Part shown: piece by piece, positions 30,785-39,775 of the stretch
Layout: each line of letters opens with the position of its first letter
Numbering within the stretch: the stretch's first letter is position 1
Assembly: GCA_964622375.1 (NCBI GenBank)
Contig: CAZUQA010000007.1
Span: forward strand, 1 to 52,298
Direction of reading: 5' to 3'
DNA length: 52,298 nucleotides
DNA from: CAZUQA01 sp964622375
Lineage (GTDB): Bacteria > Bacillota_I > Bacilli_A > Erysipelotrichales > Erysipelotrichaceae
Position numbers and translations under genes: made by a program
Notes under the pieces: generated by a model
Database searches by the model: none
The model's input: only the letters and a program-made list of their open reading frames with translations
Told to the model about the DNA's origin: nothing

Positions 30785-33655
30785 CTAAGGAATTGTAATA
30801 ATTTGGCAAGCTGTGTTACTTCGTATGTCAGTCAAGTTGCTGAAAGCATAGTAAGAGCAGACGCGAACTTGACCGCCACTTATTTTAGAATTATCGACAT
30901 CCACATAGATGGTGTTGCCCTCACTTAAAATGGTCGATGATATGGGGATATTAGCTAAGGATTCTACATAAGCGTAGTAGCGAACCGGCCCCATCCACCA
31001 GGTTACATGATTACCGCGACCACCGGGATATGTTTTTGAACCCAAAGGGAATTCCTTAAGCAAAGGAGCCACCTCAAGGTATTCCGGTAAATAGAAAGTG
31101 GGCACAGTTACCCTAAAGGTAGTAGTACCGGCATTGGTATCGGCAATACCGGCATCAACAATGTAGATTTCACCAATTACCGGCGGTATAAAGGTTTGCA
31201 GTTCCGTGGTGCCGGCTTTGTTTAAACCGGTCACTAGAAAATTACTATCCATACCGGGATAAGGGGCAAAATGTTCGAGATAGCCACTAATGAAAGTAAC
31301 GGAACCAATACCTTTCGGTCGTGGTATCGATCCCGGGCGCGGATAATTTTTATCCATGTGATCTTGGACTATTTTAATAATGTTGGCTGGGATTTGGGCA
31401 GTACTCAAAGCAACACTGTAGTACGTGTTTTCTCCGGGCACCCCTTTATCAAAACCGACCCAAACAGCAATTACATATTCTGTTGTCGCACAGATTAACT
31501 GTTTATCTTTTGATCCGTTAGGAACAGGCAATTTTAATCTCTTCGAAGCCGCACCACCCCAGTCGGTGGTTCCGCTCTTGGCAAATACCGGATATTGTTT
31601 CCGGATAATGCCGTATTGACCGGCTGCCGGAGGTCCGGTTCCGACATTTTTGCGTAAGACATCAGTTACCAACCAGGCAGCTTCTTCACTTAATGCTCGG
31701 ACTCGGGGATAATCGGTGTCAACCGGGCGACTACCATCATCATATTCAATGCGGTAGACACAGTGGGGTTGAATATACTCACCCCGATTCATCAGCATAT
31801 TATAGGCGCCGCTTATTTCTAACGGATTGGTTAGAAAATCACCACCACCGATAGCATGCATAACAGAAAAGTTATCAATGCTGACTTGTTTGAAACCAAT
31901 AGTATTCAAATACTTTACAATATTTTCACTGCCGATAGCTTTCATAGATTGATACAACAAATCAACTGCCGGAACATTTCGGGAATCTGACAAAGCGGTT
32001 TGGACATTGATAATACCACGATATTTATTGTTGTAGTCCACAACCCTGGTGTTGGAACCGGGGAAATTCATCGGCCCGTCAAAAACATAAGACTCGGTAG
32101 TTAAACCTAAATGTTCATAAGCTAAAGCGTAAGAAAGGAAAGGTTTGGTTGCCGAACCCGGTTGCTTTCTCATGTCGGTTACGAAGTTAAAGCCTCTTTG
32201 AACGTTATAATTCTTACCGCCACCAATAGCTAGAATTTCACCATTCTTGTCAATAACAACGACAGCAGTGTCCATATATTTGTGGGCGTTTACTTTCGCT
32301 GCTGGATACTGGCCATTCTGAATATCCTCAACAATCCGTTGTAAAGCAGGATCGAGAGTTGTGTAAATGCGCATAGGTACTTCATAAGGATTGTCGCCGG
32401 TCAAAGCGATTACTTCCTCAATTACGGTATCAATAAATGCCTGATTTGGTATGGCATCGTACTTCAGGAGTAATTGATCATGAACCAAGAGGTCTTCGAC
32501 CTTAATTTTCTTGGCGGCCTGGCACTCAAAGGTCGTAATGTAACCATGACGTTCCATCAGGTTCAAAACCTCATTACGCCTTGTGGTTGCTTTATCCAAA
32601 TTCCAGAAGGGATTCCAACCATAAGGAGCGTTGACAATGCCGGCTAGCATGGCGGCTTCAGATAGCCCCAGTTCGGTAACATCCTTATTAAAAAAGTATT
32701 GACTGGAAACTTGAATGCCGCGACCGTTTGCACCAAAATTGATGCGATTTATGTAGTAAGTAAATATATCCTCTTTACTTAAGGACTCATCGGCATCCAT
32801 AGCCATAGCGATTTCCTGGATTTTTCTCTCGATGCTTTTAGCGGCTCCACCGGTCCCTTCAATCATAAAGTAACTGTTTTTAACCATCTGCATGGTAAAG
32901 GTTGAGCCACCTTGCCCGAAACTGAGAGTCTTGAGATTCTCAACAGCAGCTTTGACGAAACGGGGCAAGTCAAAACCGTTGTGGATAAAGAAACGGGAAT
33001 CTTCCACAGCAATAAAGGCATCAATGACACATTGCGGTAAGTCTTCATAACTGATATTCTGGCGCGTTTCTTTTCCCAGATTATTAGCAAAACATTCGCC
33101 GTTGCGATCAAATAATTGGGTGGAGTTTTTAGTAACAACGCGCGTTGGGTCAAAAGTTTCAGCGGTACTGAGTGCTTGGGCAATGAAATAATAAGATCCG
33201 ACGCCCCCAACTAAACCACAAACTAAAAACAGGACAATAGCTACATTGAGCCAATTGATACGACGTCGTTTGGTTCTTTTGGGCTTTTTATTATTAAGGG
33301 TAGCCGGACGCGCTGCTTTCTTTTTCTTAGTAAACAAGGCACTTAACTTATTTTTGGGTTTGCCTGTCGTTTCTTCTTCTAAAGCGAGCTTTAAAGGGTT
33401 ATAGTCCTTTTCTTGTTCTCTTCTTTTTTTAGCTTGTCGCAGTTCATATTCTTCTTGGGCCAAAGCATCCTTGAGGGGATTATAGCCGTCTTCAGTATCG
33501 CTGACAGGCGTAACACTAAGCTCCACACTTTCTGAGCGTTTATCAGCACTAACCGATCTATTTACTTTTTTTTCTTTCAATAATTTATTTTCTTCTTCTG
33601 TAGGGCTAAACAAAGCATCAGCTTCTTTCTTTTCTTTTTTAATTGGACTAAACAT
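30785..33655 (-). CDS. ponA: Class A penicillin-binding protein 1A
   Basis: 956-residue bifunctional peptidoglycan glycosyltransferase/transpeptidase. A long basic and acidic cytoplasmic tail (1-134), one membrane anchor (135-158), a GT51 domain (EDSRFFIHNGFD, then FGQGGSTFTMQ), and a transpeptidase with SxxK (GSATK), SxN (SRN) and KSGT. The tail repeats YNPLKxALxxE at 59-69 and 85-95. The C-terminal about 170 residues form an extra region after the KSGT domain. GAGGAGGT precedes ATG 33655, which overlaps the recU end by 8 nt, as in the Bacillus recU-ponA operon. Confidence 0.95.
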   Translation of the reverse strand: MFSPIKKEKKEADALFSPTEEENKLLKEKKVNRSVSADKRSESVELSVTPVSDTEDGYNPLKDALAQEEYELRQAKKRREQEKDYNPLKLALEEETTGKPKNKLSALFTKKKKAARPATLNNKKPKRTKRRRINWLNVAIVLFLVCGLVGGVGSYYFIAQALSTAETFDPTRVVTKNSTQLFDRNGECFANNLGKETRQNISYEDLPQCVIDAFIAVEDSRFFIHNGFDLPRFVKAAVENLKTLSFGQGGSTFTMQMVKNSYFMIEGTGGAAKSIERKIQEIAMAMDADESLSKEDIFTYYINRINFGANGRGIQVSSQYFFNKDVTELGLSEAAMLAGIVNAPYGWNPFWNLDKATTRRNEVLNLMERHGYITTFECQAAKKIKVEDLLVHDQLLLKYDAIPNQAFIDTVIEEVIALTGDNPYEVPMRIYTTLDPALQRIVEDIQNGQYPAAKVNAHKYMDTAVVVIDKNGEILAIGGGKNYNVQRGFNFVTDMRKQPGSATKPFLSYALAYEHLGLTTESYVFDGPMNFPGSNTRVVDYNNKYRGIINVQTALSDSRNVPAVDLLYQSMKAIGSENIVKYLNTIGFKQVSIDNFSVMHAIGGGDFLTNPLEISGAYNMLMNRGEYIQPHCVYRIEYDDGSRPVDTDYPRVRALSEEAAWLVTDVLRKNVGTGPPAAGQYGIIRKQYPVFAKSGTTDWGGAASKRLKLPVPNGSKDKQLICATTEYVIAVWVGFDKGVPGENTYYSVALSTAQIPANIIKIVQDHMDKNYPRPGSIPRPKGIGSVTFISGYLEHFAPYPGMDSNFLVTGLNKAGTTELQTFIPPVIGEIYIVDAGIADTNAGTTTFRVTVPTFYLPEYLEVAPLLKEFPLGSKTYPGGRGNHVTWWMGPVRYYAYVESLANIPISSTILSEGNTIYVDVDNSKISGGQVRVCSYYAFSNLTDIRSNTACQIITIP

Positions 33656-34238
33656 ACTTTACCTCCTCAATGATTTGATCAATTATCTCTAAATAAGAGA
33701 GTCGGGGATTGAGAGCTTGCTTAATCAAATAGGCATTTTCTTCAATCCAAGATTTAGCTAAAGATTTTCTTGCGTTTTTAGCAATAAAAGCTAATAAGTC
33801 TTTGGCTAACAGCAGGTAGTCTTGATTGCACTTTGTAAAACGAATAATAAGAAAGGCAATCCCTTTTTGTTGAATAACCGCTTGTAGGTGTTTTAACTGA
33901 TGTTGATGTACTTGGCTCAAAGGGAAAGCTGTCAGAGAATTGGTTTCTTTCGCATCATAATCCAAGTAAAAACCACGATAGACCCCATTGTAATCGGTGG
34001 TTGATGGAGTCTTGAAGTAAGCTTCCGTAATCCTTGCCGCCGAACGCTTACGATAGTCGACAGCGACTATTTGCAGGGGTAGAGGTTTCTTATGGATGAT
34101 AGCTTTTCCGATAGAACGATAGTACTCGTTGGTAAGATTCAGGTCATTTTCCAGGCTCATTCCGCGGTTAGCAAAGTTAATTTCTTTATCAGTTTTGCGA
34201 GGTTTTTTTAAATTTGGATAATTTATTAAATTACTCAC
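33648..34238 (-). CDS. recU: Holliday junction resolvase RecU
   Basis: 196 residues. INYPN near the start, FANRGMSLENDLNLTNEYY, and the catalytic region TTDYNGVYRGFYLDYDAKET followed by QVHQHQLKHL identify RecU, which cleaves four-way junctions and aids chromosome segregation. The start is GTG 34238: the two upstream ATGs are out of frame and reach stops at once. No Shine-Dalgarno is seen, and the -10 ends 6 nt before the GTG, so the mRNA is probably leaderless. Confidence 0.92.
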   Translation of the reverse strand: MSNLINYPNLKKPRKTDKEINFANRGMSLENDLNLTNEYYRSIGKAIIHKKPLPLQIVAVDYRKRSAARITEAYFKTPSTTDYNGVYRGFYLDYDAKETNSLTAFPLSQVHQHQLKHLQAVIQQKGIAFLIIRFTKCNQDYLLLAKDLLAFIAKNARKSLAKSWIEENAYLIKQALNPRLSYLEIIDQIIEEVKYV

Positions 34239-34244
34239 CCATTC

Positions 34245-34273
34245 ATTATACTTAAAATGCGTTCATTATGCAA
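34245..34273 (-). promoter_or_regulatory. recU-ponA promoter, leaderless type
   Basis: On the minus strand TTGCAT (34268-34273), a 17-nt spacer, TATAAT (34245-34250), then GAATGG and the GTG start. Transcription should begin at or one nt from the start codon. Confidence 0.75.
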
Positions 34274-34301
34274 AAACCTGATTACAATCAGAGTTAGAAG
34301 T

Positions 34302-34330
34302 TTGCTTTTTTTAGCTTTTTACCTTAATAT
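34302..34330 (+). promoter_or_regulatory. gpsB promoter
   Basis: TTGCTT (34302-34307), a 17-nt spacer, TAATAT (34325-34330), divergent from the recU promoter. Confidence 0.6.
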
Positions 34331-34346
34331 ATCTACAGGTGATATA

Positions 34347-34829
34347 ATGAAAAACAAAGTTAATTTAACTTCAGTGGAAATCTACAATAAAGAATTCCCA
34401 ACTGTAGCTCAAGGCTATGATCCTGACGAAGTTGATCGTGTTTTGGATGCCGTAATCGAAGATTATCAGTATTTCGAAAGCTTAAACTTAGATGCCGGTA
34501 AAAACCAAGAGAAAATTACTGAACTGAAACTGAATAATGATGAACTGTTAGAGCAAAACGAGAGTCTGGTACGTCAGGTTCGTAAAATAACTGACCAAAA
34601 AATAGCTGCCGAAAATCGTGTGGCTGAAGTGCTGAGACAAAACGAAGAAGCTTTAAGTTCTAATGCCGACAAGTTACAGGCAGTAACTTCCGAAAACGCA
34701 GCTTTAAAAGATCGTATCTCGGAATTGGAAGAGAAATTATCAGAGCAAATCACACCGCAGTCGATTAACCAACTTGAAGTTTTAAAACGGATTGCCCGTA
34801 TTGAACAAAAAGTGTTTGGCAAAGACTAG
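34347..34829 (+). CDS. gpsB: DivIVA/GpsB-family cell-division protein
   Basis: 160 residues from ATG 34347 (AGGTGAT just upstream); an in-frame ATG at 34257 precedes the promoter and would add a spurious hydrophobic stretch. The N-terminal lipid-binding DivIVA domain is recognisable (FPTVAQGYDPDEVDRVLDAVIEDY, about 17-40), followed by a long coiled coil to about 145. It is longer than Bacillus GpsB (about 98). GpsB coordinates elongation and division, including positioning of PBP1, which is encoded divergently here. rnpB begins 3 nt after its stop. Confidence 0.85.
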   Translation: MKNKVNLTSVEIYNKEFPTVAQGYDPDEVDRVLDAVIEDYQYFESLNLDAGKNQEKITELKLNNDELLEQNESLVRQVRKITDQKIAAENRVAEVLRQNEEALSSNADKLQAVTSENAALKDRISELEEKLSEQITPQSINQLEVLKRIARIEQKVFGKD

Positions 34830-34831
34830 TA

Positions 34832-35166
34832 TGACATCCGGACAATCGCTGGGAAACTAGAGGAAAGTCCATGCTCGCACTATCTGTGATGATAGTAGTG
34901 TTTGTGCTAGATGAAAAAATAAATCTAGGTAGGTAACTAACGGCTGAACAAAACCTAAGGTAGAAATACTAAGGAATTTGTCTGTAAAAGTGCCACAGTG
35001 ACGAAGTCTTTGGGAAACCAAAGAGTGGAACGAGGTAAACCCCACAAGCGAGAAACCCAAATTTGGTAGGGGAATTTTCCGATATGAAACGAAATAAAGG
35101 AAAAACCGCAAGGTAGATAAATGATTGTCCCTGGCAACAGGACAGAACATGGCTTACAGGATGTCA
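34832..35166 (+). ncRNA. rnpB: RNase P RNA
   Basis: About 335 nt. The conserved core elements GAGGAAAGTCCATGCTCGCAC near the 5' end and ACAGAACATGGCTTACAG near the 3' end are present, and the ends pair (TGACATCC with GGATGTCA). The intervening helices are A-rich, consistent with a low-GC Bacillota RNA. The position just after gpsB matches Bacillus. Confidence 0.93.
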
Positions 35167-35173
35167 TAACTTT

Positions 35174-35812
35174 ATGTCAGAAAAACTAAAAAGAAGTACA
35201 AGAAGAAAAAGCGGAAATATGAATTTACCCAATCGACTATCACTGGCGCGTATCGTGGTGGTGCCGATTATCTTGCTGTTCATGTTGTTTCCTTATGAAC
35301 AGTTTGGGGTAATAGTACCCGTTTTTTCTTTTGGCTTTGTCGAAGTATCAGTAGTAAATGTAATTGTGTTTTTCTTATTTTTGTTTGCTTCTTTGACAGA
35401 TTGGCTGGATGGCTTTCTGGCGCGACGGCTAAAAATGGTAACTTCTTTCGGCAAGTTTATCGACCCGATAGCCGATAAATTATTGACAACCACCCTATTT
35501 GTCACTTATAGCTGGCAAGGTGTAATACCGCTGGTACCGGTGGTTTTGATGGTTTGGCGTGATGTGGTAGTTGACGGTGTTAGGATGATTAGTGCGGAAA
35601 AAGGAAAAGTTATAGCAGCCGGGATTTTAGGCAAAATCAAAACCGGTTCGCAGATGATTACAATAATTTTGATTACCATCAACAACTTACCATTTGAATT
35701 ACTCAATATTCCGCTTTCCAGCATTATGTTATGGTTTGCCACCTTTGTATCAATTTTCTCCGGGATCGCTTATGTTTATCAAGCCAAAGATATCATTTTG
35801 GAGAGTAAATAG
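35174..35812 (+). CDS. pgsA: CDP-diacylglycerol--glycerol-3-phosphate 3-phosphatidyltransferase
   Basis: 212 residues from ATG 35174; ATG 35219 (MNLPNRLSLARI) matches the family start better and may be the true one, as neither has a strong Shine-Dalgarno. The CDP-alcohol phosphotransferase motif is DGFLARRLKMVTSFGKFIDPIADK. Several membrane segments surround it. The enzyme makes phosphatidylglycerol-phosphate. It starts 7 nt after rnpB and precedes recA as in Bacillus. Confidence 0.9.
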   Translation: MSEKLKRSTRRKSGNMNLPNRLSLARIVVVPIILLFMLFPYEQFGVIVPVFSFGFVEVSVVNVIVFFLFLFASLTDWLDGFLARRLKMVTSFGKFIDPIADKLLTTTLFVTYSWQGVIPLVPVVLMVWRDVVVDGVRMISAEKGKVIAAGILGKIKTGSQMITIILITINNLPFELLNIPLSSIMLWFATFVSIFSGIAYVYQAKDIILESK

Positions 35813-35896
35813 AAAAGCTAGGGTGCTACCGAAAACAAGGGGCTGAGTTGGTGTTGAAATGTGACTGGGTTTTAGGAAAAAACAAAGTCTAATTGC

Positions 35897-35902
35897 TATA
35901 AT
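35897..35902 (+). promoter_or_regulatory. Candidate recA -10
   Basis: TATAAT preceded by TTGC (extended type), 26 nt before recA. No clear -35 and no LexA box seen in the 116-nt gap. Confidence 0.45.
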
Positions 35903-35928
35903 AAAGTAGAGATGAAGGAAGAGCGTAA

Positions 35929-36981
35929 ATGAAAGACAATAACGATAACTTACTGGAAGAAACCTTAAGACAGATTGAAAAACAATATGGTAAAGGTGCG
36001 GTTATGAAGTTGGGGGACCGACCGGCCACCGATATCGGAGTATTACCAACCGGTTCTTTGACCCTTGATGCCTGTTTGGGAATTGGTGGTTATCCTAAAG
36101 GCCGCATTATCGAGATCTATGGACCGGAATCCAGTGGGAAAACAACCATTGCCTTACATGCCATAGCTGAAGTACAGAAAAACGGCGGTCGCTGTGCCTT
36201 TATTGATGCAGAAAATGCCATCGACCCGATGTATGCAAAAAAATTAGGTGTTGATATCGAAGAGTTGATACTATCGCAGCCTGACAGTGGAGAACAAGCC
36301 CTTGAGATAACTGAAATGTTGATAAAATCCGGAGCAATTGCTTTAGTTGTTATCGACTCGGTAGCTGCCTTAGTACCGCAACAGGAGTTAGATGGCGAGA
36401 TATCCGATCAACAGATGGGTTTACAAGCCCGCATGATGTCAAAAGCCATGAGAAAACTGTCGGGAATCATGAATCAAAAGGAATGTAGTGCTATCTTCAT
36501 TAACCAATTACGAGAAAAAATTGGGGTAATGTTTGGTTCGCCGGAAACAACACCGGGCGGTCGGGCTTTAAAGTTCTATGCTTCAGTCCGTCTCGATGTA
36601 CGAAAAGGGGAAGCAATTAAGAATGGTACGGAAATGATTGGCAACAAAGTTACAATTAAAGTAGTAAAAAATAAAGTAGCCCCGCCTTTTAAAGCGGCGG
36701 TTGTTGATATGCTCTATGGTGAAGGCATCAGCCGCTTAAATGAAATCATTGATTTGGGTGTCAGCCTGGAAATAATCGATAAATCCGGGGCTTGGTTTTC
36801 TTATAAAGAAGAAAAAATCGGCCAAGGTCGTGATGCGGTTAAATCTTTCTTGAGTAAAAACCCGGAGATTTATCAGGAAATCACGACTTTGATAAAACAA
36901 AAGTTATTCAATCCGCAAAATGCTGAGCCGCTGTTGCCAACAAACGACAGTGTGGAAAAAGAAGTAGAGTTTACGGACTGA
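35929..36981 (+). CDS. recA: Recombinase RecA
   Basis: 350 residues, normal length. Walker A GPESSGKTT (65-73), VVIDSVAALVPQQELDGE with Walker B and loop L1, FINQLREKIGVMFGSPETTPGG loop L2. Strand exchange and SOS co-protease. GAAGGAAGAG precedes the ATG. A terminator hairpin overlaps the stop, so it is probably monocistronic. Confidence 0.98.
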   Translation: MKDNNDNLLEETLRQIEKQYGKGAVMKLGDRPATDIGVLPTGSLTLDACLGIGGYPKGRIIEIYGPESSGKTTIALHAIAEVQKNGGRCAFIDAENAIDPMYAKKLGVDIEELILSQPDSGEQALEITEMLIKSGAIALVVIDSVAALVPQQELDGEISDQQMGLQARMMSKAMRKLSGIMNQKECSAIFINQLREKIGVMFGSPETTPGGRALKFYASVRLDVRKGEAIKNGTEMIGNKVTIKVVKNKVAPPFKAAVVDMLYGEGISRLNEIIDLGVSLEIIDKSGAWFSYKEEKIGQGRDAVKSFLSKNPEIYQEITTLIKQKLFNPQNAEPLLPTNDSVEKEVEFTD

Positions 36982-37003
36982 CAGTGAAAGCTGTCGGTTT
37001 TTT
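36978..37003 (+). terminator. recA terminator
   Basis: CTGACAG (36978-36984) pairs with CTGTCGG (36991-36997, one G-U), then TTTTTT. Confidence 0.8.
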
Positions 37004-37083
37004 GGTGATTAGTTAAGAAAATATAACTAAAGCTCAGATTATCTTGCTTTTGTCTGAGAAAATTGTCAATTTTTGATTTTTAC

Positions 37084-37113
37084 TTGTCATTGACGGCTTT
37101 AGTATAGTAGAAT
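37084..37113 (+). promoter_or_regulatory. rny promoter
   Basis: TTGTCA (37084-37089), an 18-nt spacer, TAGAAT (37108-37113). Confidence 0.5.
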
Positions 37114-37161
37114 ATCGGTAGGTAAAATTGATTTTTTATCGTTAAAGAGAGGTAATAGTAT

Positions 37162-38715
37162 ATGGATAATATCTTACTATTGTCTGTCTTATCTGGGGTT
37201 GGTTTTGTTTTAGGTATCGGCACGATGCTGATGCTTTCAAAAATGGGCTTAAATAAGAATCAAATCAAAGCTGATTCGATTATTAAGGAAGCCACTGATA
37301 AAGCGGAAAACTTAGTTCGTCAAGCTGTGTTAGAAGGGAAGACACAGGCTCATGAGTTACGCATAGCTGCTGAGAAAGAAGTTAAAGAACGTAAACAAGA
37401 ACTCAATGATGTTGAATTGAAGTTGTCGCGTCGTGAAGACACCTTAAATTTCCGTGATGAAAATCTAACCAATAAAGAAAAACAATTAGAAGAAAAGACT
37501 CGAATTACTAATGAGAAACTTACTTCCTTAGAGAAGACAGAAGAAGAATTAAATAAGAAACTTGATATTCAAGTTAGTGAATTAGAAAGAATCAGCCGTT
37601 TATCACAAAAAGATGCTCGTGATGAGCTTTTTAGTGCGATAGAACAAAGAATGCAAAATGAAATCGCTACTTACATTAAAGAACAGGAAGATGAAGCAAA
37701 AGTCAAAGCTGCCGAAAACGCCCGGGAAATAATTGCTTTAGCTATTCAACGCTACTCGCAAGAAGAGAGCCAAGATCGGACAGTTTCGGTTGTTGGTTTG
37801 CCCAACGAGGACATGAAAGGGCGGATTATCGGGCGTGAAGGAAGGAATATCCGAGCGATCGAACAGGCAACCGGCGTTGATTTGATTATCGACGATACAC
37901 CGGAAGCTATCACTATTTCCTGTTTTAATCCGATTCGCCGTGAAGTTGCCAGACTGGCACTTGAGGCTTTACTAAAAGATGGCCGGATTCAACCGGGTCG
38001 TATCGAAGAAGTTGTCAGTCGCACACGAAAAGAAGTCGATGACATAATGTATAAAGCCGGGGAGTCTGCAGTTTTTGAATTGGGTATTGGCAAGATTGAT
38101 AAAGAGCTGATCCGTTTGATTGGCCGCTTAAAATATCGTTACTCCTACGGGCAAAATGCCTTACAACATAGTATTGAAGTAGCAACTTTTGCCGGAATCA
38201 TGGCAGCGGAATTGGGTTTGAACCAATCAGTAGCCAAAAGAGCCGGTCTACTACATGATATCGGTAAAGCTTTGGACTTTGAAGTTGACGGTTCTCATGT
38301 GGAGTTGGGTGTCAAAGTGGCGAAGAAATATGGCGAAAGTTCAGTGGTGCTCAATGCCATTGAATCCCATCATGGCGAAGTGGAAACCAATTCCCTCATT
38401 TCAAATCTCATTGCTGCTGCTGACGCCTTAAGCGCCGCTCGACCAGGAGCCCGTTATGAAGCTATGGAAAACTATATTAATCGTCTGGAACAACTCGAGG
38501 CTTTGGCTGACGGTTTTGAAGGTATTGAGAAATCCTATGCGATTCAATCGGGTAGAGAAATCCGTGTCATGGTAATTCCGGAAAAACTAAATGACGCACA
38601 ATGTCAAAAGATTGCCCGCGAAATCAGAGAAAAGATTGAAGCGGAACTCACTTACCCCGGTCAAATCAAAGTCACGGTTATCCGGGAGACTAGGGTGCAA
38701 GAAGTAGCTAAATAA
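37162..38715 (+). CDS. rny: Ribonuclease Y
   Basis: 517 residues: N-terminal membrane anchor (about 5-25), a long coiled coil (about 30-200), a KH domain (GRIIGREGRNIRAIEQATGVD, about 218-238) and an HD domain (LLHDIGKALD). Membrane-bound endonuclease that starts mRNA decay. GAGAGGT lies upstream of the ATG. It forms an operon with ymdB, 2 nt later. Confidence 0.97.
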   Translation: MDNILLLSVLSGVGFVLGIGTMLMLSKMGLNKNQIKADSIIKEATDKAENLVRQAVLEGKTQAHELRIAAEKEVKERKQELNDVELKLSRREDTLNFRDENLTNKEKQLEEKTRITNEKLTSLEKTEEELNKKLDIQVSELERISRLSQKDARDELFSAIEQRMQNEIATYIKEQEDEAKVKAAENAREIIALAIQRYSQEESQDRTVSVVGLPNEDMKGRIIGREGRNIRAIEQATGVDLIIDDTPEAITISCFNPIRREVARLALEALLKDGRIQPGRIEEVVSRTRKEVDDIMYKAGESAVFELGIGKIDKELIRLIGRLKYRYSYGQNALQHSIEVATFAGIMAAELGLNQSVAKRAGLLHDIGKALDFEVDGSHVELGVKVAKKYGESSVVLNAIESHHGEVETNSLISNLIAAADALSAARPGARYEAMENYINRLEQLEALADGFEGIEKSYAIQSGREIRVMVIPEKLNDAQCQKIAREIREKIEAELTYPGQIKVTVIRETRVQEVAK

Positions 38716-38717
38716 TA

Positions 38718-39488
38718 ATGATCAAGATTTTGTTTATCGGGGATATCGTAGCTCAAGCAGGGAGAAATGTCGTCTTTAATAACATTTCTTTTTTGCGCGA
38801 AGAATACGCCATCGATTTAGTTATCGCCAATGGGGAGAATGCCGCTCACGGTAAAGGAATTACCGAGAAAATCTATAAACAATTGGTAAACGGTGGTATT
38901 GATCTCATTACCATGGGTAACCATACCTTTGCGAAATCAGCTATCTTTGAATTTATTGGGGCTGCCGATAGAATGGTGCGCCCGCTTAACCTTGAGCCGG
39001 TGAATGTCGGTAACTATTATAAGTTAGTGGAAATTAAGGGCAAAAGTTTATGTGTATTTAATGTTCTGGGCACGGTTTTCATGATAACTGAACAATCAGC
39101 TTTTGAAGCCACTGATGCCTTTTTAAAACAAGTTAAAGCTGATATTTATCTCTGTGATTTTCATGGCGAAGCTACCAGTGAAAAGATTCTTTATGCTTTT
39201 AACTATCAAGACCGGATTCAAGCGGTTATCGGGACGCACACTCATGTCCAAACCGCTGATGAACGTTTGATTGGCAACACCGCATTTATCAGCGATGTTG
39301 GCATGTGTGGTGTTTACAATAGCATATTGGGTCGCGATATTGATGAAACCAAATTACGCTTAGTACATCAGGAAAAAACGCATTTTAAAGTGGCTGAGGG
39401 TCCGGCGGTACTATGTGCTGTAGTAATCAGCATTGACGAAGTGACAACGCGAGCAGTAGCCATTGAAAGAATTCAATTGCGACCTTAA
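38718..39488 (+). CDS. ymdB: YmdB-family metallophosphoesterase
   Basis: 256 residues. FIGDIVAQAGR at the start, NGENAAHGKGIT, MGNHTFAKS, DFHGEATSEK and GTHTHVQTADER supply the metal ligands of the YmdB family, shown in Bacillus to have 2',3'-cAMP phosphodiesterase activity and to affect biofilm and motility decisions. The rny-ymdB pairing is conserved across Bacillota. Confidence 0.93.
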   Translation: MIKILFIGDIVAQAGRNVVFNNISFLREEYAIDLVIANGENAAHGKGITEKIYKQLVNGGIDLITMGNHTFAKSAIFEFIGAADRMVRPLNLEPVNVGNYYKLVEIKGKSLCVFNVLGTVFMITEQSAFEATDAFLKQVKADIYLCDFHGEATSEKILYAFNYQDRIQAVIGTHTHVQTADERLIGNTAFISDVGMCGVYNSILGRDIDETKLRLVHQEKTHFKVAEGPAVLCAVVISIDEVTTRAVAIERIQLRP

Positions 39489-39537
39489 TTCCCGGAAATC
39501 ATTGCAGGAAAGTGACTGCACTACTAACTGATTTTTA

Positions 39538-39546
39538 TGTTATAAT
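39538..39546 (+). promoter_or_regulatory. Extended -10 of the ferredoxin gene
   Basis: TGTTATAAT with TATAAT at 39541-39546; no good -35. AGGAGGA follows before the ATG. Confidence 0.5.
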
Positions 39547-39574
39547 CATCTGTGTTAAGAATTAGGAGGAATTT

Positions 39575-39748
39575 ATGCCGGTTAAAATTAATAGAGACTT
39601 GTGTATAGATTGTGGTGCCTGTATCGGTGTTTGTCCGACAGCAGCACTGGAACTTGATGAGGACGGCAAAGTAACATGCAACGAAGCAGCTTGTATCGAT
39701 TGCGATGTATGCATTGCCAGTTGTCCGACTGAAGCTATTACACACTAA
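39575..39748 (+). CDS. 2[4Fe-4S] ferredoxin
   Basis: 57 residues. Two complete motifs, CIDCGACIGVCP and CIDCDVCIASCP, the clostridial-type ferredoxin. AGGAGGA precedes ATG 39575. It has its own promoter and is followed by a terminator, so it is a single-gene unit. A likely low-potential donor for the radical SAM enzymes here (MiaB is next door) and a partner of NfnAB; these links are inferred. Confidence 0.92.
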   Translation: MPVKINRDLCIDCGACIGVCPTAALELDEDGKVTCNEAACIDCDVCIASCPTEAITH

Positions 39749-39768
39749 CCAAGCTAAGCTTGGTTTTT
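39749..39768 (+). terminator. Ferredoxin gene terminator
   Basis: CCAAGC (39749-39754), loop TAA, GCTTGG (39758-39763), TTTTT. It ends 7 nt before the miaB start. Confidence 0.8.
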
Positions 39769-39775
39769 AATTCTT

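Noticed and set aside
34257..34346. Upstream extension of gpsB (30 residues)
   Set aside because: It precedes the predicted promoter and encodes a hydrophobic run not found in GpsB; the Shine-Dalgarno belongs to ATG 34347.
35813..35928. LexA (SOS) box before recA
   Set aside because: I looked for a GAAC-N4-GTTC type site and found none.
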